Of a DNA stretch of 64,000 nt, positions 34,667 to 44,925 are shown one piece after another. Each line of letters begins with the position of its first letter. Positions within the stretch are counted from its first letter, which is position 1. The DNA comes from Veillonella sp. 3310 (GTDB lineage Bacteria; Bacillota; Negativicutes; Veillonellales; Veillonellaceae). The notes under the pieces were generated by a model. The model worked only from the letters and a program-made list of their open reading frames with translations, was not told where the DNA came from and made no database searches. The position numbers and the translations under genes are program-made. The DNA is taken from positions 620,001 through 684,000 of the forward strand of contig NZ_RQVJ01000001.1 of NCBI RefSeq assembly GCF_003999875.1, written 5' to 3'.

Positions 34667-35681
34667 GTACATACTCCACGATCTTTCGCAATACTTTAGG
34701 ATTTGCATCTGGCACAACACCATGACCTAAATTGAATATATGCTTCCCATGGGCAGCACCTTCTTCTAAAATACGGTCAATTTCATGTTGAATTGTTTTC
34801 CAATCTGCGAATAAATAGGCAGGATCTAAATTCCCCTGTAATGTCTGTGTAATGCCCATCGCGCTAGCTTCTGCAATAGAACATCTCCAATCACAACCGA
34901 TGACATCTAAAGGCAATTCTTTCCACACTGGGAATAAATGCTTTGTACCTACCCCAAACATAGTGATAGGGATATGAGGATACCGCTCTTTGATGGTTCC
35001 GATGATTTGTTTCATATACGGGAATACGCCAGTTTCATATTGCTCCATTGAAAGTGCGCCAATCCAAGAATCAAAAATCTGAATGGCCTGTACACCTGCC
35101 TTAATTTGCCCCTCCATATAGGTAATGGACATGGTCGTCAAGCGCTCCATCAAAGCATGCCAAATCTCTGGAGTTGCTACTAAACATTGGCGTGTTTTTT
35201 GATAACTTTTAGAAGGGCCCCCTTCAATCATATAACTAGCCAATGTGAAAGGAGCCCCTGCAAAGCCAATCAACGGTACTGTAAGCATTTCCTGCGTTAA
35301 CATTTGAATCGTTTTCACCATAAAATCCAACGATTCTTCTACTACAATATCACGTAAATTTGCTACCTCTTCATGTGAACGTATAGGATTTGCAATGACA
35401 GGTCCTACGCCAGGTTTAATGGTTACATCTACACCCATAGGTACCAAAGGAGTCATGATATCTTTGTATAAAATAGCCGCATCTACATCATATTCATGAA
35501 CAGGCAGAGCCGTTACTTTTGCACATAATTCTGGTTGATGAGTAATCTCAAATAGGCTATATCGCTCTTTTATCTTGCGATACGCCTCTTGACTACGCCC
35601 CGCTTGACGCATAAACCAGACTGGTCTACGGGACACTGACTCACCTGCAATCATTTGCAAATAATCTTGTCGTTGTTTCAT
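34653..35681 (-). CDS. hemE: HemE, uroporphyrinogen III decarboxylase
   Basis: Decarboxylates uroporphyrinogen III to coproporphyrinogen III, the branch point for heme. 342 residues, with the diagnostic RRPVWFMRQAGRS near residue 20, the DAAILYKDIMTPL segment with the catalytic Asp region, FAGAPFTLASYMIEGG, and the ending LGHGVVPDANP. First gene of hemE-cpfC-cgoX/chdC. An extended -10-like TGCTACAAT lies about 55 bases upstream on the minus strand, so this operon may have its own promoter besides reading through from the chelatase genes. Confidence 0.96.
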   Translation of the reverse strand: MKQRQDYLQMIAGESVSRRPVWFMRQAGRSQEAYRKIKERYSLFEITHQPELCAKVTALPVHEYDVDAAILYKDIMTPLVPMGVDVTIKPGVGPVIANPIRSHEEVANLRDIVVEESLDFMVKTIQMLTQEMLTVPLIGFAGAPFTLASYMIEGGPSKSYQKTRQCLVATPEIWHALMERLTTMSITYMEGQIKAGVQAIQIFDSWIGALSMEQYETGVFPYMKQIIGTIKERYPHIPITMFGVGTKHLFPVWKELPLDVIGCDWRCSIAEASAMGITQTLQGNLDPAYLFADWKTIQHEIDRILEEGAAHGKHIFNLGHGVVPDANPKVLRKIVEYVHDRG

Positions 35682-35773
35682 ATATAATTACACCTTACCT
35701 TTTACCAAACCAAACTTGGATTCTACATTCTATTGTAGCATATACAGCGTGTAATTACCTATATATTCTATCA

Positions 35774-37663
35774 CTAGTTGTACGATCTATATTGAGAAAT
35801 ATTTATAAGTTCTGCCCCTAACATATGAGCAATTTCTTTGGCGCGGTTCATGCGAACAAAACTGGTGTCTGTATCGATGACCGTCGTTTGTATTCCCTGA
35901 TTCGCAAGCCATCTACCGATATTGTCTATTCCCTGCAGTGCTTGTGAGGTGACCTTCCCATCTGTAATAATTACGACCTTTGCCTGTACATGCCCCATTT
36001 GAGACATATCGTTGCCTATCTGTTTGACCGCTTCCTCAATGCCTTTTACAAAGGGCGTTCTGCCCCCAATACGAGCTTCTCCCAATGCTTTGGGGATGGT
36101 CTCAATTCGCTGTGTCAGCGGCACCACACATTGCGCCCCTTGCTTTTGAAAGGTGATGAGCGATACATACTGTCGTTTTACATACATCATCTGTACCAAT
36201 TGTGAAAGTAACTTCTCTGTCCCCTGTAATCGTTGTCTCTGCCCCATAGATCCACTTGTATCAACTACTAAATAAATGGCTTCTTTTGGCATTTCCTGAT
36301 ACATAGCATATCTGATATCTTCTATAGTTAGCCGAATCGGTACTTGCCGACTGCGTACAATCCCTTGTACTATCGTTGGTATCCATGCAATGGTTCTCCC
36401 CGTAGTTCCTTGACGATGTACCTTAGGGCCTCGACCGTCATCACTGATGTCTATGTGTTTCTTTGCCGGCCCAGATTGCAACATCCCATATAAATGTAAC
36501 ACCTGCGTTTCCACTGCTTCTGAAAGTGCAAAGGACTCCTCTACCTTACCTCTATGGGATGTACTGCGCCCTTCTCTATCTGTATCATTTCCTAGTGGTC
36601 CATCTAACTCCGTATAGACAGAACCATTTTCTTTCTCTGCCTGATTTGTATCTTGGTTAATGTCCTCTTTTACTTCTTTTTGCATCTCATAAGATCCATC
36701 ACCATCTGATCCGATTCCCTGAGGACTTCTTTCTCCTTGCCCATCCAGCAACTGGCCATTGCCAGCCTTCTGCAAAGAACTGTTCTCTTCCCCTCCGTTT
36801 GCACTGGCCTCATCCGTTTCCTCTTGTCCAGTTCTTGTCTCATCAGATGGCATATGGTCAGATGGATTCTGCCCTTTTCCATCTTGCTGTATCCCAGGGT
36901 TCACTGGCTTCTTCATCTTTTGTGGTAATGTCCACGGGAGTACTGTTTCTACATCAGTAGGCTCCACAAACAGATGGCCTTTTTCTCTAGCTAAACCTAT
37001 GGCCGCTTTTAGTAAAATATATTCCATACCCATAAAGGAAATGTTACATCTCTCTACCAGACTGGAAATATATGTATATATACTATCATGCACGGTGGGG
37101 GTTCTAGGTGCATCCATAACTGTTCTCTCGTGAAGAGTCCCCTCTCTGTGGTGACTTTCACGAGCCACGCCTATCTCATAGGTTTCCGCATCGTCCCTAT
37201 CTGCTAGGACCCGCACTCTAGTGTCCACATCCGGTGATTCTATGGGTATCCACAAATCCATATCATAGACCCACTCTGATAACCCTTCTGTTCCCGTATA
37301 AGTCCCAATGATTTGTAATGGTCTCCCCGCTTCGTATCGCCGATTTTGCTCGTAAAGAATCCGTAACCACATGGACCAGTCAAAGTGATCCAATCCTTCG
37401 CAGATGAGCAAGTCATACACATCCCAAGGATGTGCTTGTTTTACAATTTGAGCTGTTTCTAAGGTCCTTTGTATATCCACCGCTTCCTGCATAGCACTCA
37501 CATCTGTATGAGATGTAATCGTCGTATAGGTTCGGCCCCTATCATGCAATGCTTGTAACAGAGCATAAGTTTTTCCCGTTCCCACTTCACCTGAAATCAG
37601 TAATGTCCGCAACAAAGGTTCTTGCAAAAAGAGGTGAATGCCTGTATTCAGTTGTAAACTCAT
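35774..37663 (-). CDS. ChlD/BchD-like AAA+ and von Willebrand A protein
   Basis: About 629 residues. The N-terminal AAA+ module has GEVGTGKTYAL (about 25-35) and LLICEGLDHFD; the middle (about 245-370) is Gln/Glu/Gly-rich and charged; the C-terminal 200 residues are a vWA domain with an intact MIDAS start, LVVDTSGSMGQRQ. This is the layout of the D subunit of magnesium chelatase, which with the I subunit drives metal insertion by the large subunit. Here the partners are the ChlI-like gene next door and the CobN-like gene 3.6 kb upstream. ATG at 37663 follows AAAGGAGG. No chlorophyll genes are expected, so the metal reaction is uncertain. Confidence 0.85.
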   Translation of the reverse strand: MSLQLNTGIHLFLQEPLLRTLLISGEVGTGKTYALLQALHDRGRTYTTITSHTDVSAMQEAVDIQRTLETAQIVKQAHPWDVYDLLICEGLDHFDWSMWLRILYEQNRRYEAGRPLQIIGTYTGTEGLSEWVYDMDLWIPIESPDVDTRVRVLADRDDAETYEIGVARESHHREGTLHERTVMDAPRTPTVHDSIYTYISSLVERCNISFMGMEYILLKAAIGLAREKGHLFVEPTDVETVLPWTLPQKMKKPVNPGIQQDGKGQNPSDHMPSDETRTGQEETDEASANGGEENSSLQKAGNGQLLDGQGERSPQGIGSDGDGSYEMQKEVKEDINQDTNQAEKENGSVYTELDGPLGNDTDREGRSTSHRGKVEESFALSEAVETQVLHLYGMLQSGPAKKHIDISDDGRGPKVHRQGTTGRTIAWIPTIVQGIVRSRQVPIRLTIEDIRYAMYQEMPKEAIYLVVDTSGSMGQRQRLQGTEKLLSQLVQMMYVKRQYVSLITFQKQGAQCVVPLTQRIETIPKALGEARIGGRTPFVKGIEEAVKQIGNDMSQMGHVQAKVVIITDGKVTSQALQGIDNIGRWLANQGIQTTVIDTDTSFVRMNRAKEIAHMLGAELINISQYRSYN

Positions 37664-37701
37664 ACCATTCACCTCCTTTAACAAAATCTTTGATGATTCT
37701 A

Positions 37702-38640
37702 CTACTTCTGTACCTCTTCATAGGTAGCCCATAGATTCTCTAACATAGTTTCATCAAATTCACGTTGCTCAAAAGGTTTTCTCTTCATCCGATGAGCCAC
37801 TACAAGAGGTGTCAACTGTTTCAGATGATCGATGGTCACATGGTTCTCCCCTTGTAACGCCGCTAAGGCACGACTAGCATTGAGCAAAGTAATATCTGAA
37901 CGATGTCCCTCTACCCCTAGGGTAATCGATATATTGGCAATCAATTCTAACAGATTTGAATCTACCTCAATGGTAGGTAACACCTTACGAGCTATTTCAA
38001 TCGATTTGCGCAAGGCTTCATCATCCTTGCGGTAGGATTCAATAAATGCTTGTGGATTATCTTCAAAAGCCAATCGGCGACGCAATACTTCCATCCGTAA
38101 TGCCACATCTGTTTCTGCTTTCACAGTCACCGATAAACCAAAGCGATCCAACAATTGCGGACGGATAGCGCCCTCCTCTGGGTTCATAGTACCAACTAAA
38201 ATAAATCGTGATGGATGACTATGGCTAATACCTTCACGCTCCACACGATTCACCCCCATGGCCGCTACATCTAGCAATGTATCCACTAAGTAGTCCTCTA
38301 ATAAATTGACTTCATCCACATAGAGAATGTTTTCGTGGGCCTCAAATAAAATACCTGGAGAAAATTCTTGCTTTCCCTCTTGCAACATCTGCTCAATATC
38401 CAAGGTACCTACCAATCTATCTTCTGTACAATGCAAAGGAAGGTCCACTACTTTCATAGGCGTTCCATCACGATGCTTAGGTAAGACCTTCGCTAATCCC
38501 CGTACGGCTGTCGATTTTGCCGTTCCTTTATCACCTTGTATCAACACACCACCTACCCGTGGATCTACGGCATTTAACAATAATGCCAACTTCATTTGAT
38601 CTTGTCCAACTAATGCTGTAAAAGGATATAGATCACTCAT
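37702..38640 (-). CDS. ChlI/BchI-like AAA+ ATPase of a chelatase complex
   Basis: 312 residues with the Walker A motif [11 protein letters not shown] (about 36-46), Walker B in [15 protein letters not shown], and the [20 protein letters not shown] segment diagnostic of the magnesium-chelatase I subunit. It would form hexameric rings that power the CobN-like large subunit with the ChlD-like protein. ChlI-ChlD pairs are known to replace CobS-CobT beside CobN in some bacteria. Directly follows the ABC transporter ATPase gene with one base between. Confidence 0.9.
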   Translation of the reverse strand: MSDLYPFTALVGQDQMKLALLLNAVDPRVGGVLIQGDKGTAKSTAVRGLAKVLPKHRDGTPMKVVDLPLHCTEDRLVGTLDIEQMLQEGKQEFSPGILFEAHENILYVDEVNLLEDYLVDTLLDVAAMGVNRVEREGISHSHPSRFILVGTMNPEEGAIRPQLLDRFGLSVTVKAETDVALRMEVLRRRLAFEDNPQAFIESYRKDDEALRKSIEIARKVLPTIEVDSNLLELIANISITLGVEGHRSDITLLNASRALAALQGENHVTIDHLKQLTPLVVAHRMKRKPFEQREFDETMLENLWATYEEVQK

Positions 38641-38641
38641 C

Positions 38642-39442
38642 TTAATCTCCTTGCCATCTTCCTTTATTAGGAATTATTTCTATACGTAACTGACCATACC
38701 GTTCGTCTCTAAATACATCTGTATCCATATCAAAGGCTCGTTTAATATATTCAGGACGTAGCACTTCTTTTGGCGTACCATCAGCGATAACCCGATGTTC
38801 CCCTATGAGAAGTAGACGACTACAGTATTTAGCGGCTAATTCTAAATCGTGCACGACAGTAATGATGGTTTTCCCCTCTTTGCACAAATGTTGAAAGAAT
38901 CGAAACATATCATCACTATGACCTTTATCGAGGGCAGAGGTCGGCTCATCTAAGAGCATAATATCTGTTTCCTGAGCTAATGCCTTTGCTAATAAGATAC
39001 GTTGTTTTTCTCCACCGCTAACCTGTTCCAAATGGTAATTTTTTAAATGCGATACCCCTGTATAGGCCATCACCTCTTCCACAATACGGCGATCCTCGTC
39101 ACTTTCACTATCCCACCAAGACTGGTACGCATAGCGACCGGTCATAACAATTTCTTCAGCACTAAATGCGTAAGGAATCTCCACTTGTTGTTGCATATAA
39201 CTCATCGTTTTTGCAATAAAGGTATCCGACTGTTTCGCCAAATCTTGACCATTACCATAAATACGCCCTTCATAAGGTAACAACTGGCGAATTGCTTTCA
39301 GTAATGTGGTTTTGCCATTCCCATTAGCTCCAATGATACCAATGCACTCACCTTTGTAAAAGTCTTTGGTTACTTCTTGAACGATAGGTTGTCCATCACG
39401 ATATACAGATACCTGTTCTAAGCACAATACTACATCACTCAT
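38642..39442 (-). CDS. ABC transporter ATPase, FecE/BtuD/HmuV type
   Basis: 266 residues: Walker [15 protein letters not shown] (about 37-50), signature [17 protein letters not shown], Walker [13 protein letters not shown] and the switch His in [10 protein letters not shown]. It belongs to the iron-siderophore/cobalamin/heme importer family and forms one importer with the next two genes. Its ATG overlaps the permease stop by four bases. Substrate is not readable from this subunit. Confidence 0.93.
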   Translation of the reverse strand: MSDVVLCLEQVSVYRDGQPIVQEVTKDFYKGECIGIIGANGNGKTTLLKAIRQLLPYEGRIYGNGQDLAKQSDTFIAKTMSYMQQQVEIPYAFSAEEIVMTGRYAYQSWWDSESDEDRRIVEEVMAYTGVSHLKNYHLEQVSGGEKQRILLAKALAQETDIMLLDEPTSALDKGHSDDMFRFFQHLCKEGKTIITVVHDLELAAKYCSRLLLIGEHRVIADGTPKEVLRPEYIKRAFDMDTDVFRDERYGQLRIEIIPNKGRWQGD

Positions 39443-40425
39443 AGAGAACCTCCTTTCACTTTCAGACGATGCAACAAGAATAAAAAGTAGGGTGTCCCCA
39501 ATACGGCTGTCATAATACCTACACGTACGTCCACTGGATGAAATAAAGTTCTGCCTAATGTATCACATAATAGCACAAAGCAAGCTCCACCTAAGGCAGA
39601 AGCAGGTATCACTATGCGATGGTCAGGCCCCACCAAGAGGCGCACCATATGTGGTACCACAAGACCTACAAAGCCAATGCTACCACCTACACATACAGAA
39701 ATAGCCGTCATCATAGCCGATAATACGAGGAAGATCATACGATACCGATTGGTATTCATACCTACAGCTCTAGCTTCCACTTCTCCCATTACTAAAATAT
39801 TTAAATGCTTGCTCAAGGCTATGATAATCGCTGTTCCTACAGCAATACTAGGCAATGCAATAAGTACATGGTCCCACCGACGATATTCTAAACTGCCAAC
39901 CATCCAGAATAAAAACTCTTTCAAACGATATTCATTCATCAACGTTAAAATACCAGATGTTAAGGCGCCCAATAGCATACTAATAGCAACACCCGCTAAC
40001 AATAAAATTCTAGGATCCATACGCCCTTTATACCAACTGAGTGACATCGTAATGCCTAGCGCTGTCAAAGCTCCGATAAATGCAAAGGACGGCATGTAAT
40101 AGGCACTCACTGACGATAAACCCAAGGCGACTGCAATCACAGCCCCTGTGGAGGCCCCTGATACAACGCCCATAATACCAGGATCTGCCAATGGGTTACC
40201 AAATACACCTTGTATGACAGCCCCTGCAATGGCTAGCGCCATTCCAATAGAAATAGCCACTAAAATTCTAGGCAAACGTATAAAATATAAAATTCGTTCT
40301 TGCTCCTCTGTTAGATGCAAGAAATCATTAGCACTGATGGGAATAATACCCATACACAAGGACACGACAATAAGCACCAATAGCAGTATCATCATGCCAA
40401 CCATATAGAACCACGGTCTATTCAT
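39439..40425 (-). CDS. ABC transporter permease, FecCD family
   Basis: 328 residues with about ten membrane helices, the usual number for this family. Characteristic segments are RLPRILVAISIGMALAIAG near residue 52, GNPLADPGIMGVVSGASTGA, and the ending GLVVPHMVRLLVGPDHR that contacts the ATPase. A homodimer would form the channel. The gene overlaps its neighbours by four and eight bases, so the three transporter genes are one translation unit. Confidence 0.93.
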   Translation of the reverse strand: MNRPWFYMVGMMILLLVLIVVSLCMGIIPISANDFLHLTEEQERILYFIRLPRILVAISIGMALAIAGAVIQGVFGNPLADPGIMGVVSGASTGAVIAVALGLSSVSAYYMPSFAFIGALTALGITMSLSWYKGRMDPRILLLAGVAISMLLGALTSGILTLMNEYRLKEFLFWMVGSLEYRRWDHVLIALPSIAVGTAIIIALSKHLNILVMGEVEARAVGMNTNRYRMIFLVLSAMMTAISVCVGGSIGFVGLVVPHMVRLLVGPDHRIVIPASALGGACFVLLCDTLGRTLFHPVDVRVGIMTAVLGTPYFLFLLHRLKVKGGSL

Positions 40426-41392
40426 GGTTGCCTTCTCCTTTCTCGCTCTCTCGAACGATGCGCAAAATATCTTTCATAGATTCACCAATAAATTGATTTC
40501 CTGCATATAAATTGGACGCATTCATAGGCAATACACGATGGTCATGTACGGCTTTTACCGTTTGCAATCCTGGATTATCTCGGTATAGTGTTTGCCAGGC
40601 CATTTCACTTTTGTCGTATACTGGTATGAGGATTACATTAGGATCCATTTCAATAATACGTTCTTCTGTGAAAGCCGTTCTAGGTGCATATCCCATATGG
40701 CTCGGCCCATTTACAAGGCCCATGACACGAGTCATATCATCAAACAGACTCCCTGTCCCTGAAAAGCCCTCCATAGATGACATCGAAATCACTACTTGTC
40801 CTTTTGTGTCTGCCGAAAGAGCTTTCACCTCTTCTATGTCTTGCTTCATCTTAGCAGTCATGCTGTGAACTTTATCCTCTGCACCTACAGCATATCCTAA
40901 TCGTTCCACTAACTCTATGGTTTCTTGTACTGTTTTAGGACTGCTGATGATGACCACAGGAATTCCCATATGCTCTAATCCATCTAGTACATCTCGACTT
41001 GTATACTCTGGAGCAATCACCAAATCAGGATGTAAATATACAATTTTTTCCACTGCATATGAGTATAAAGAGACTTTCACAGATTTCGCCAGTTCATAGT
41101 TCGGCCCATATCCTTTTGTTTTTGATAGAAAGCTAACAGCCCCTAATCGACTAGGCCCCACCATCTCTAATAATATAGGTTCGTAGGCAGAGGTCAACGA
41201 GACAATTCTCTTCGCTTCCACAGGAATAGTAACCGTTCGTCCCCAATCATCGATGATTGTTCGTTGTTCTCCTTGTATAAGATTAGGTGGTTCACTATGG
41301 GTAATTGCAGAAATCCAGCTAGTAAGACCTATTAGAATGGCGCCTAACAGGAGCACACTGATTAGCAAACACAACACTCTACGGTTCATCAT
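40418..41392 (-). CDS. Periplasmic binding protein of the iron/heme/cobalamin importer class
   Basis: 324 residues. An N-terminal hydrophobic segment (about 6-28) has no lipobox Cys, so the protein is probably membrane-anchored or cleaved rather than a lipoprotein. The rest is a class III binding protein: TIIDDWGRTVTIPVEAKRIV, then two lobes joined by a long helix. It delivers ligand to the FecCD-type permease encoded next. Heme, another tetrapyrrole or a ferric chelate is likely given the CobN-like and heme genes around it. A second ATG immediately follows the first and is better spaced from GAGGGG. Confidence 0.85.
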   Translation of the reverse strand: MMNRRVLCLLISVLLLGAILIGLTSWISAITHSEPPNLIQGEQRTIIDDWGRTVTIPVEAKRIVSLTSAYEPILLEMVGPSRLGAVSFLSKTKGYGPNYELAKSVKVSLYSYAVEKIVYLHPDLVIAPEYTSRDVLDGLEHMGIPVVIISSPKTVQETIELVERLGYAVGAEDKVHSMTAKMKQDIEEVKALSADTKGQVVISMSSMEGFSGTGSLFDDMTRVMGLVNGPSHMGYAPRTAFTEERIIEMDPNVILIPVYDKSEMAWQTLYRDNPGLQTVKAVHDHRVLPMNASNLYAGNQFIGESMKDILRIVRESEKGEGNHE

Positions 41393-44300
41393 AATACCCC
41401 TCTAGATCATCTTCCAAAGACATCGCTACATCTCGTAGTCCTTCTCTTCGCTCCTCAGTAGCTTTCCAAAGTCCTCTTTGTTCTGCTTCCAACAAAGTAC
41501 TACAAATAGCACCTAAAGCCCATGGGTTCACTTGGCGCATCCAGTCCTGTACGTCCTGATTCATGACATATTCGTCTGTGTACGCATCATACATCCAATC
41601 TTGCACCATGTCGCTAGTAGCATCCCATTCATACGTATGCTGTACATAAGAAGCCATATCAGCTGCTCCCTTATAACCATGTTTCATCATACCCTCTATA
41701 AAAATAGGGTTCATTGGTTCACTGCGAAATTGACGCTGAATTTCATCTTCTAAGGAACGCACCAATATGTCTTTCCGATATGTTGTATCGCCTATAAAAG
41801 ATTTCGGTTGTACGCCTTTGATCGATTCTACAGCAGCAATCATCCCACCATGATAGGCGTTGAAATCATCGGTACTCAACAAACTAACCTCTCGATTATC
41901 TTCATTCTTCACCGTCAATTCAATGGAGCCTAGGCGCTTGCGAAACTGCTGATGACTCGGAATAATTTCCCCTTGCTCATCATATCCATAGCCGCCCCAT
42001 GTAACATAAGCATTGGCTAAGTCTTCACGGGTAGACCAATTACTTTGTTCTAAAATTTGGTTCACCCCTGCCCCATAAGCTCCTGGTGCATCACCAAATA
42101 CACGAATGGAGGCTGCTTTGATAGCTTCTTCATAATTCATACCTTCTTCTACTAACGCAGCTGTATCTAGCTCTATATGTTTTTTTACATAATTCACACT
42201 ATGGTCTTCAGCAAGAGCGCCCACCATTTGCACGGCTTTTGCAATCCACATAACACCAGAAGGTATCATGTCTCGGAATAATCCGCTAATACGGCTTGTT
42301 ACGTCAATCCGTGGTCGACCTAACTCTTCCAGAGGTATGACTTCTAAACCGGACACACGACTCCCTATGTATACTGGTCGTACACCAAGTAAATATAGTA
42401 CTTCACCAATACATTGACCATGGGTACGTTGCGTATTGTCAGCCCACAACACTATGCCGATTTCCTCTGGGTATCGCTGTTCTTCTCGAATATATTCATT
42501 GAGTAATGCATCGCCTAGTTCACAGCCTATGGCATAGGCAGGCACTGTTGGCAAGGTCCGTTCGTCGATGCCATAAAAATTGCGTCCCATAGGTAGTACA
42601 TCGATACCACCATTCGTAACAGCACCACCAATATTAGGAGGAATATACTTTCCTTCCAAACCTCTTAATAGTTGGTCCATTTCCTCTGTTGTTTGGCGCA
42701 GCCCTTCTACATACTGTGTACACAGAGTCTCTTGATCCGTTCCTTCAGGTACTCCATGCATATCCAGGAACGCATCTACATATCCTTCTTCTTCTTCACT
42801 AGTTGGATTTTGCCCCAAAATATGCAATCCACAACGAATATGACGGTTTTGAATATCCATCAAATAATTATGAATATCTCCTAACAGTTCTTCTGCTTCG
42901 TCACTGCTAATCGACTCTGCTAGGTGGCGCCACTCCTCATCTGTCACCATTCTATCTGCTGCAAAGTGTGCCTGACCATCCTCTCGATACCAGTCGAAGC
43001 GGCCACACAAGTGCTCCAAATGGCAATCTTTTATAGAAGACAAAATATATCCTAGCACTACTTGCTCTTGGTTTGTTTCCTGTGCTTTCATATGGTCATA
43101 CTCATCAAGGTATCGTTCCAATGTTTCGTAGTCACCATATAAACCAGACCGCTTCATAGGCGGCGATAAATAGCTAAGCAAGACAGCATGACTACGCCGT
43201 TTAGCTTGGATACCTTCACCGACGATAGTTGTCCAATATGGATATAGATTGGGCATATCTTCAATGCCTAATTGAGGATAACAATATTCACTTAAGGCGG
43301 TACCCTTACCTGGGAGCCATTCTAAATTGCCATGAGTTCCCATGTGAATGGCTACATCAGCTTGAAAGACAGTCCGCACCCAATGGTACACACCTTCATA
43401 GTGATGAGTTGGTGGAATATCTGGTGAATGGTACAATGCATCTGGGTTATCACTGAATCCACGTGGCGGTTGTACTAATACCCATACGTTGCCAAAGGGC
43501 ACACCAGGAATGATGAGTTCATCCTCTTCTACAAATATCTCACCTATAGGCTCCCCCCAATGTTGAAGTAATGCTTCTTGGGTAGCACTATCCAGCTTTA
43601 AAAACCACGCCGTATATACTCGTTTCGGTAGTTTTGGAGCTTTCTTTACTGCTGAATCAGTCAAGCAATCTACGTCATTAGTAGCATGTTTAGTGAGAAT
43701 GGTCATGAGTTCTTCACTCGTTCGAGGGAGATTTTCCACTGTATATCCTGTATTTTGCAATTCTTGTAACAATCGCAATACAGATTCTGGAGTATCTAGT
43801 CCACAGGCATTACCAATGTGGGAGTTTTTCGGAGGATAGTTATGAAGGAACAGAGCAATCTTTACTTCTGACCTATGTTTCTGTTGCAATGCAATCCATC
43901 GTTTGGCTTGGTCTACTAACTTTTGAATCCCCTCAGGATATGGTTTGAAATAGTAGACTCTTTCCTCTGAGTACGTTCTGGTCCCTACAATATGACCGTT
44001 TAAAATACCATCTATTTCCGGCAATGACAAGGAAAAGGATATATCCATAGGCTCTAACCCTTGTGAACGTGTTTGCCAGCTTTCAAGAGTAGTATAGGTA
44101 ACAAAGCCCTGCAAGATAGGGATTCCTAAATCCGTCATTTCATCACGACTCGCCCCCTGCAAGCCAATGATGGAGAACTTGCATGTATTAATGATGAGAG
44201 ATATGGTCTCTTTCACTTGATGATCAAACAATGTGTGCCAACAATCATACCACCGTAATTGTCCACCAGCCTTGCTGCTATATTGTCCAAATACTAATAC

Positions 44301-44915
44301 AGGAGATAGCCCCTGTTCTAATGCACGATCATACAATTCATAGGGATAGTCTAATTGGCCTTGTACCCACTCATCACGATAGAAAAAGATGCCCACCACG
44401 GGACCATCATGGTTGTAATCCTTACGATACGCCTCATAGGATTGATACACTTCCCCTTGTCTACCTAAAATACCTTGATATGGCAATTCTTTTACTGGTT
44501 GCACCGGTCCCATATAGCCCCGTAAAGACAGCATATATTGGCACAGCCCTAGAAAATTATCTACTCCACCTTGGTGCAAATAAGCCTGAATTTGATCGAT
44601 GTCACTATCTGCAACACCATATCTTTGCACATCGGACGAAGAGTCATGGAATAGTAATACATAAGGAACTTGTTTCTGTGTAATATATTTGTGAATCCCT
44701 TTTACCAAAGTAGTATCTAAGGTACTCCCTACATGAGTAAATAGAACTATATCCGCCCCGTCAATAGCATGTTGAATATCTACTAACTCCATATCATCGC
44801 ATGACAGAAAGACTATGCCCAAAGACATAGTCTCATCTGTACACTTCTGCTTTAGTTCTTTCGCCCATTGCCAATGTTTCGTCATAGACGTAATGACTAA
44901 GATTGAATACTTCAT
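41379..44915 (-). CDS. CobN/HmuS-like large chelatase-family protein
   Basis: 1,178 residues of the CobN/ChlH superfamily. Family motifs: HMGTHGNLEWLPGKGTALSE (near 540), LWADNTQRTHGQ (near 850), DVTSRISGLFRDMIPS (near 910) and APGAYGAGVNQILEQ. CobN inserts cobalt into corrin rings on the aerobic B12 route, whereas the HmuS branch, encoded in hmu operons with a TonB receptor and an HmuTUV-type importer, has been linked to removing iron from heme. The gene order here (receptor, CobN-like, FecBCD-type importer, ChlI, ChlD) and the absence of B12-synthesis genes favour a heme or metalloporphyrin role. Only the family, not the reaction, is certain. Confidence 0.85.
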   Translation of the reverse strand: MKYSILVITSMTKHWQWAKELKQKCTDETMSLGIVFLSCDDMELVDIQHAIDGADIVLFTHVGSTLDTTLVKGIHKYITQKQVPYVLLFHDSSSDVQRYGVADSDIDQIQAYLHQGGVDNFLGLCQYMLSLRGYMGPVQPVKELPYQGILGRQGEVYQSYEAYRKDYNHDGPVVGIFFYRDEWVQGQLDYPYELYDRALEQGLSPVLVFGQYSSKAGGQLRWYDCWHTLFDHQVKETISLIINTCKFSIIGLQGASRDEMTDLGIPILQGFVTYTTLESWQTRSQGLEPMDISFSLSLPEIDGILNGHIVGTRTYSEERVYYFKPYPEGIQKLVDQAKRWIALQQKHRSEVKIALFLHNYPPKNSHIGNACGLDTPESVLRLLQELQNTGYTVENLPRTSEELMTILTKHATNDVDCLTDSAVKKAPKLPKRVYTAWFLKLDSATQEALLQHWGEPIGEIFVEEDELIIPGVPFGNVWVLVQPPRGFSDNPDALYHSPDIPPTHHYEGVYHWVRTVFQADVAIHMGTHGNLEWLPGKGTALSEYCYPQLGIEDMPNLYPYWTTIVGEGIQAKRRSHAVLLSYLSPPMKRSGLYGDYETLERYLDEYDHMKAQETNQEQVVLGYILSSIKDCHLEHLCGRFDWYREDGQAHFAADRMVTDEEWRHLAESISSDEAEELLGDIHNYLMDIQNRHIRCGLHILGQNPTSEEEEGYVDAFLDMHGVPEGTDQETLCTQYVEGLRQTTEEMDQLLRGLEGKYIPPNIGGAVTNGGIDVLPMGRNFYGIDERTLPTVPAYAIGCELGDALLNEYIREEQRYPEEIGIVLWADNTQRTHGQCIGEVLYLLGVRPVYIGSRVSGLEVIPLEELGRPRIDVTSRISGLFRDMIPSGVMWIAKAVQMVGALAEDHSVNYVKKHIELDTAALVEEGMNYEEAIKAASIRVFGDAPGAYGAGVNQILEQSNWSTREDLANAYVTWGGYGYDEQGEIIPSHQQFRKRLGSIELTVKNEDNREVSLLSTDDFNAYHGGMIAAVESIKGVQPKSFIGDTTYRKDILVRSLEDEIQRQFRSEPMNPIFIEGMMKHGYKGAADMASYVQHTYEWDATSDMVQDWMYDAYTDEYVMNQDVQDWMRQVNPWALGAICSTLLEAEQRGLWKATEERREGLRDVAMSLEDDLEGYYDEP

Positions 44916-44925
44916 ATCTTACCTA

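Noticed and set aside
35702-35714. Shared 13-mer TTACCAAACCAAA before hemE and in the hutW-flavodoxin gap (about 20848-20860, other strand)
   Set aside because: Dozens of 13-base matches are expected by chance in a 64-kb window searched on both strands, and the orientation relative to the genes differs.
41379-44915. Magnesium chelatase for chlorophyll (ChlH with ChlI and ChlD)
   Set aside because: No other chlorophyll genes, and the large subunit sits with a TonB receptor and importer, so a photosynthetic role is not credible.
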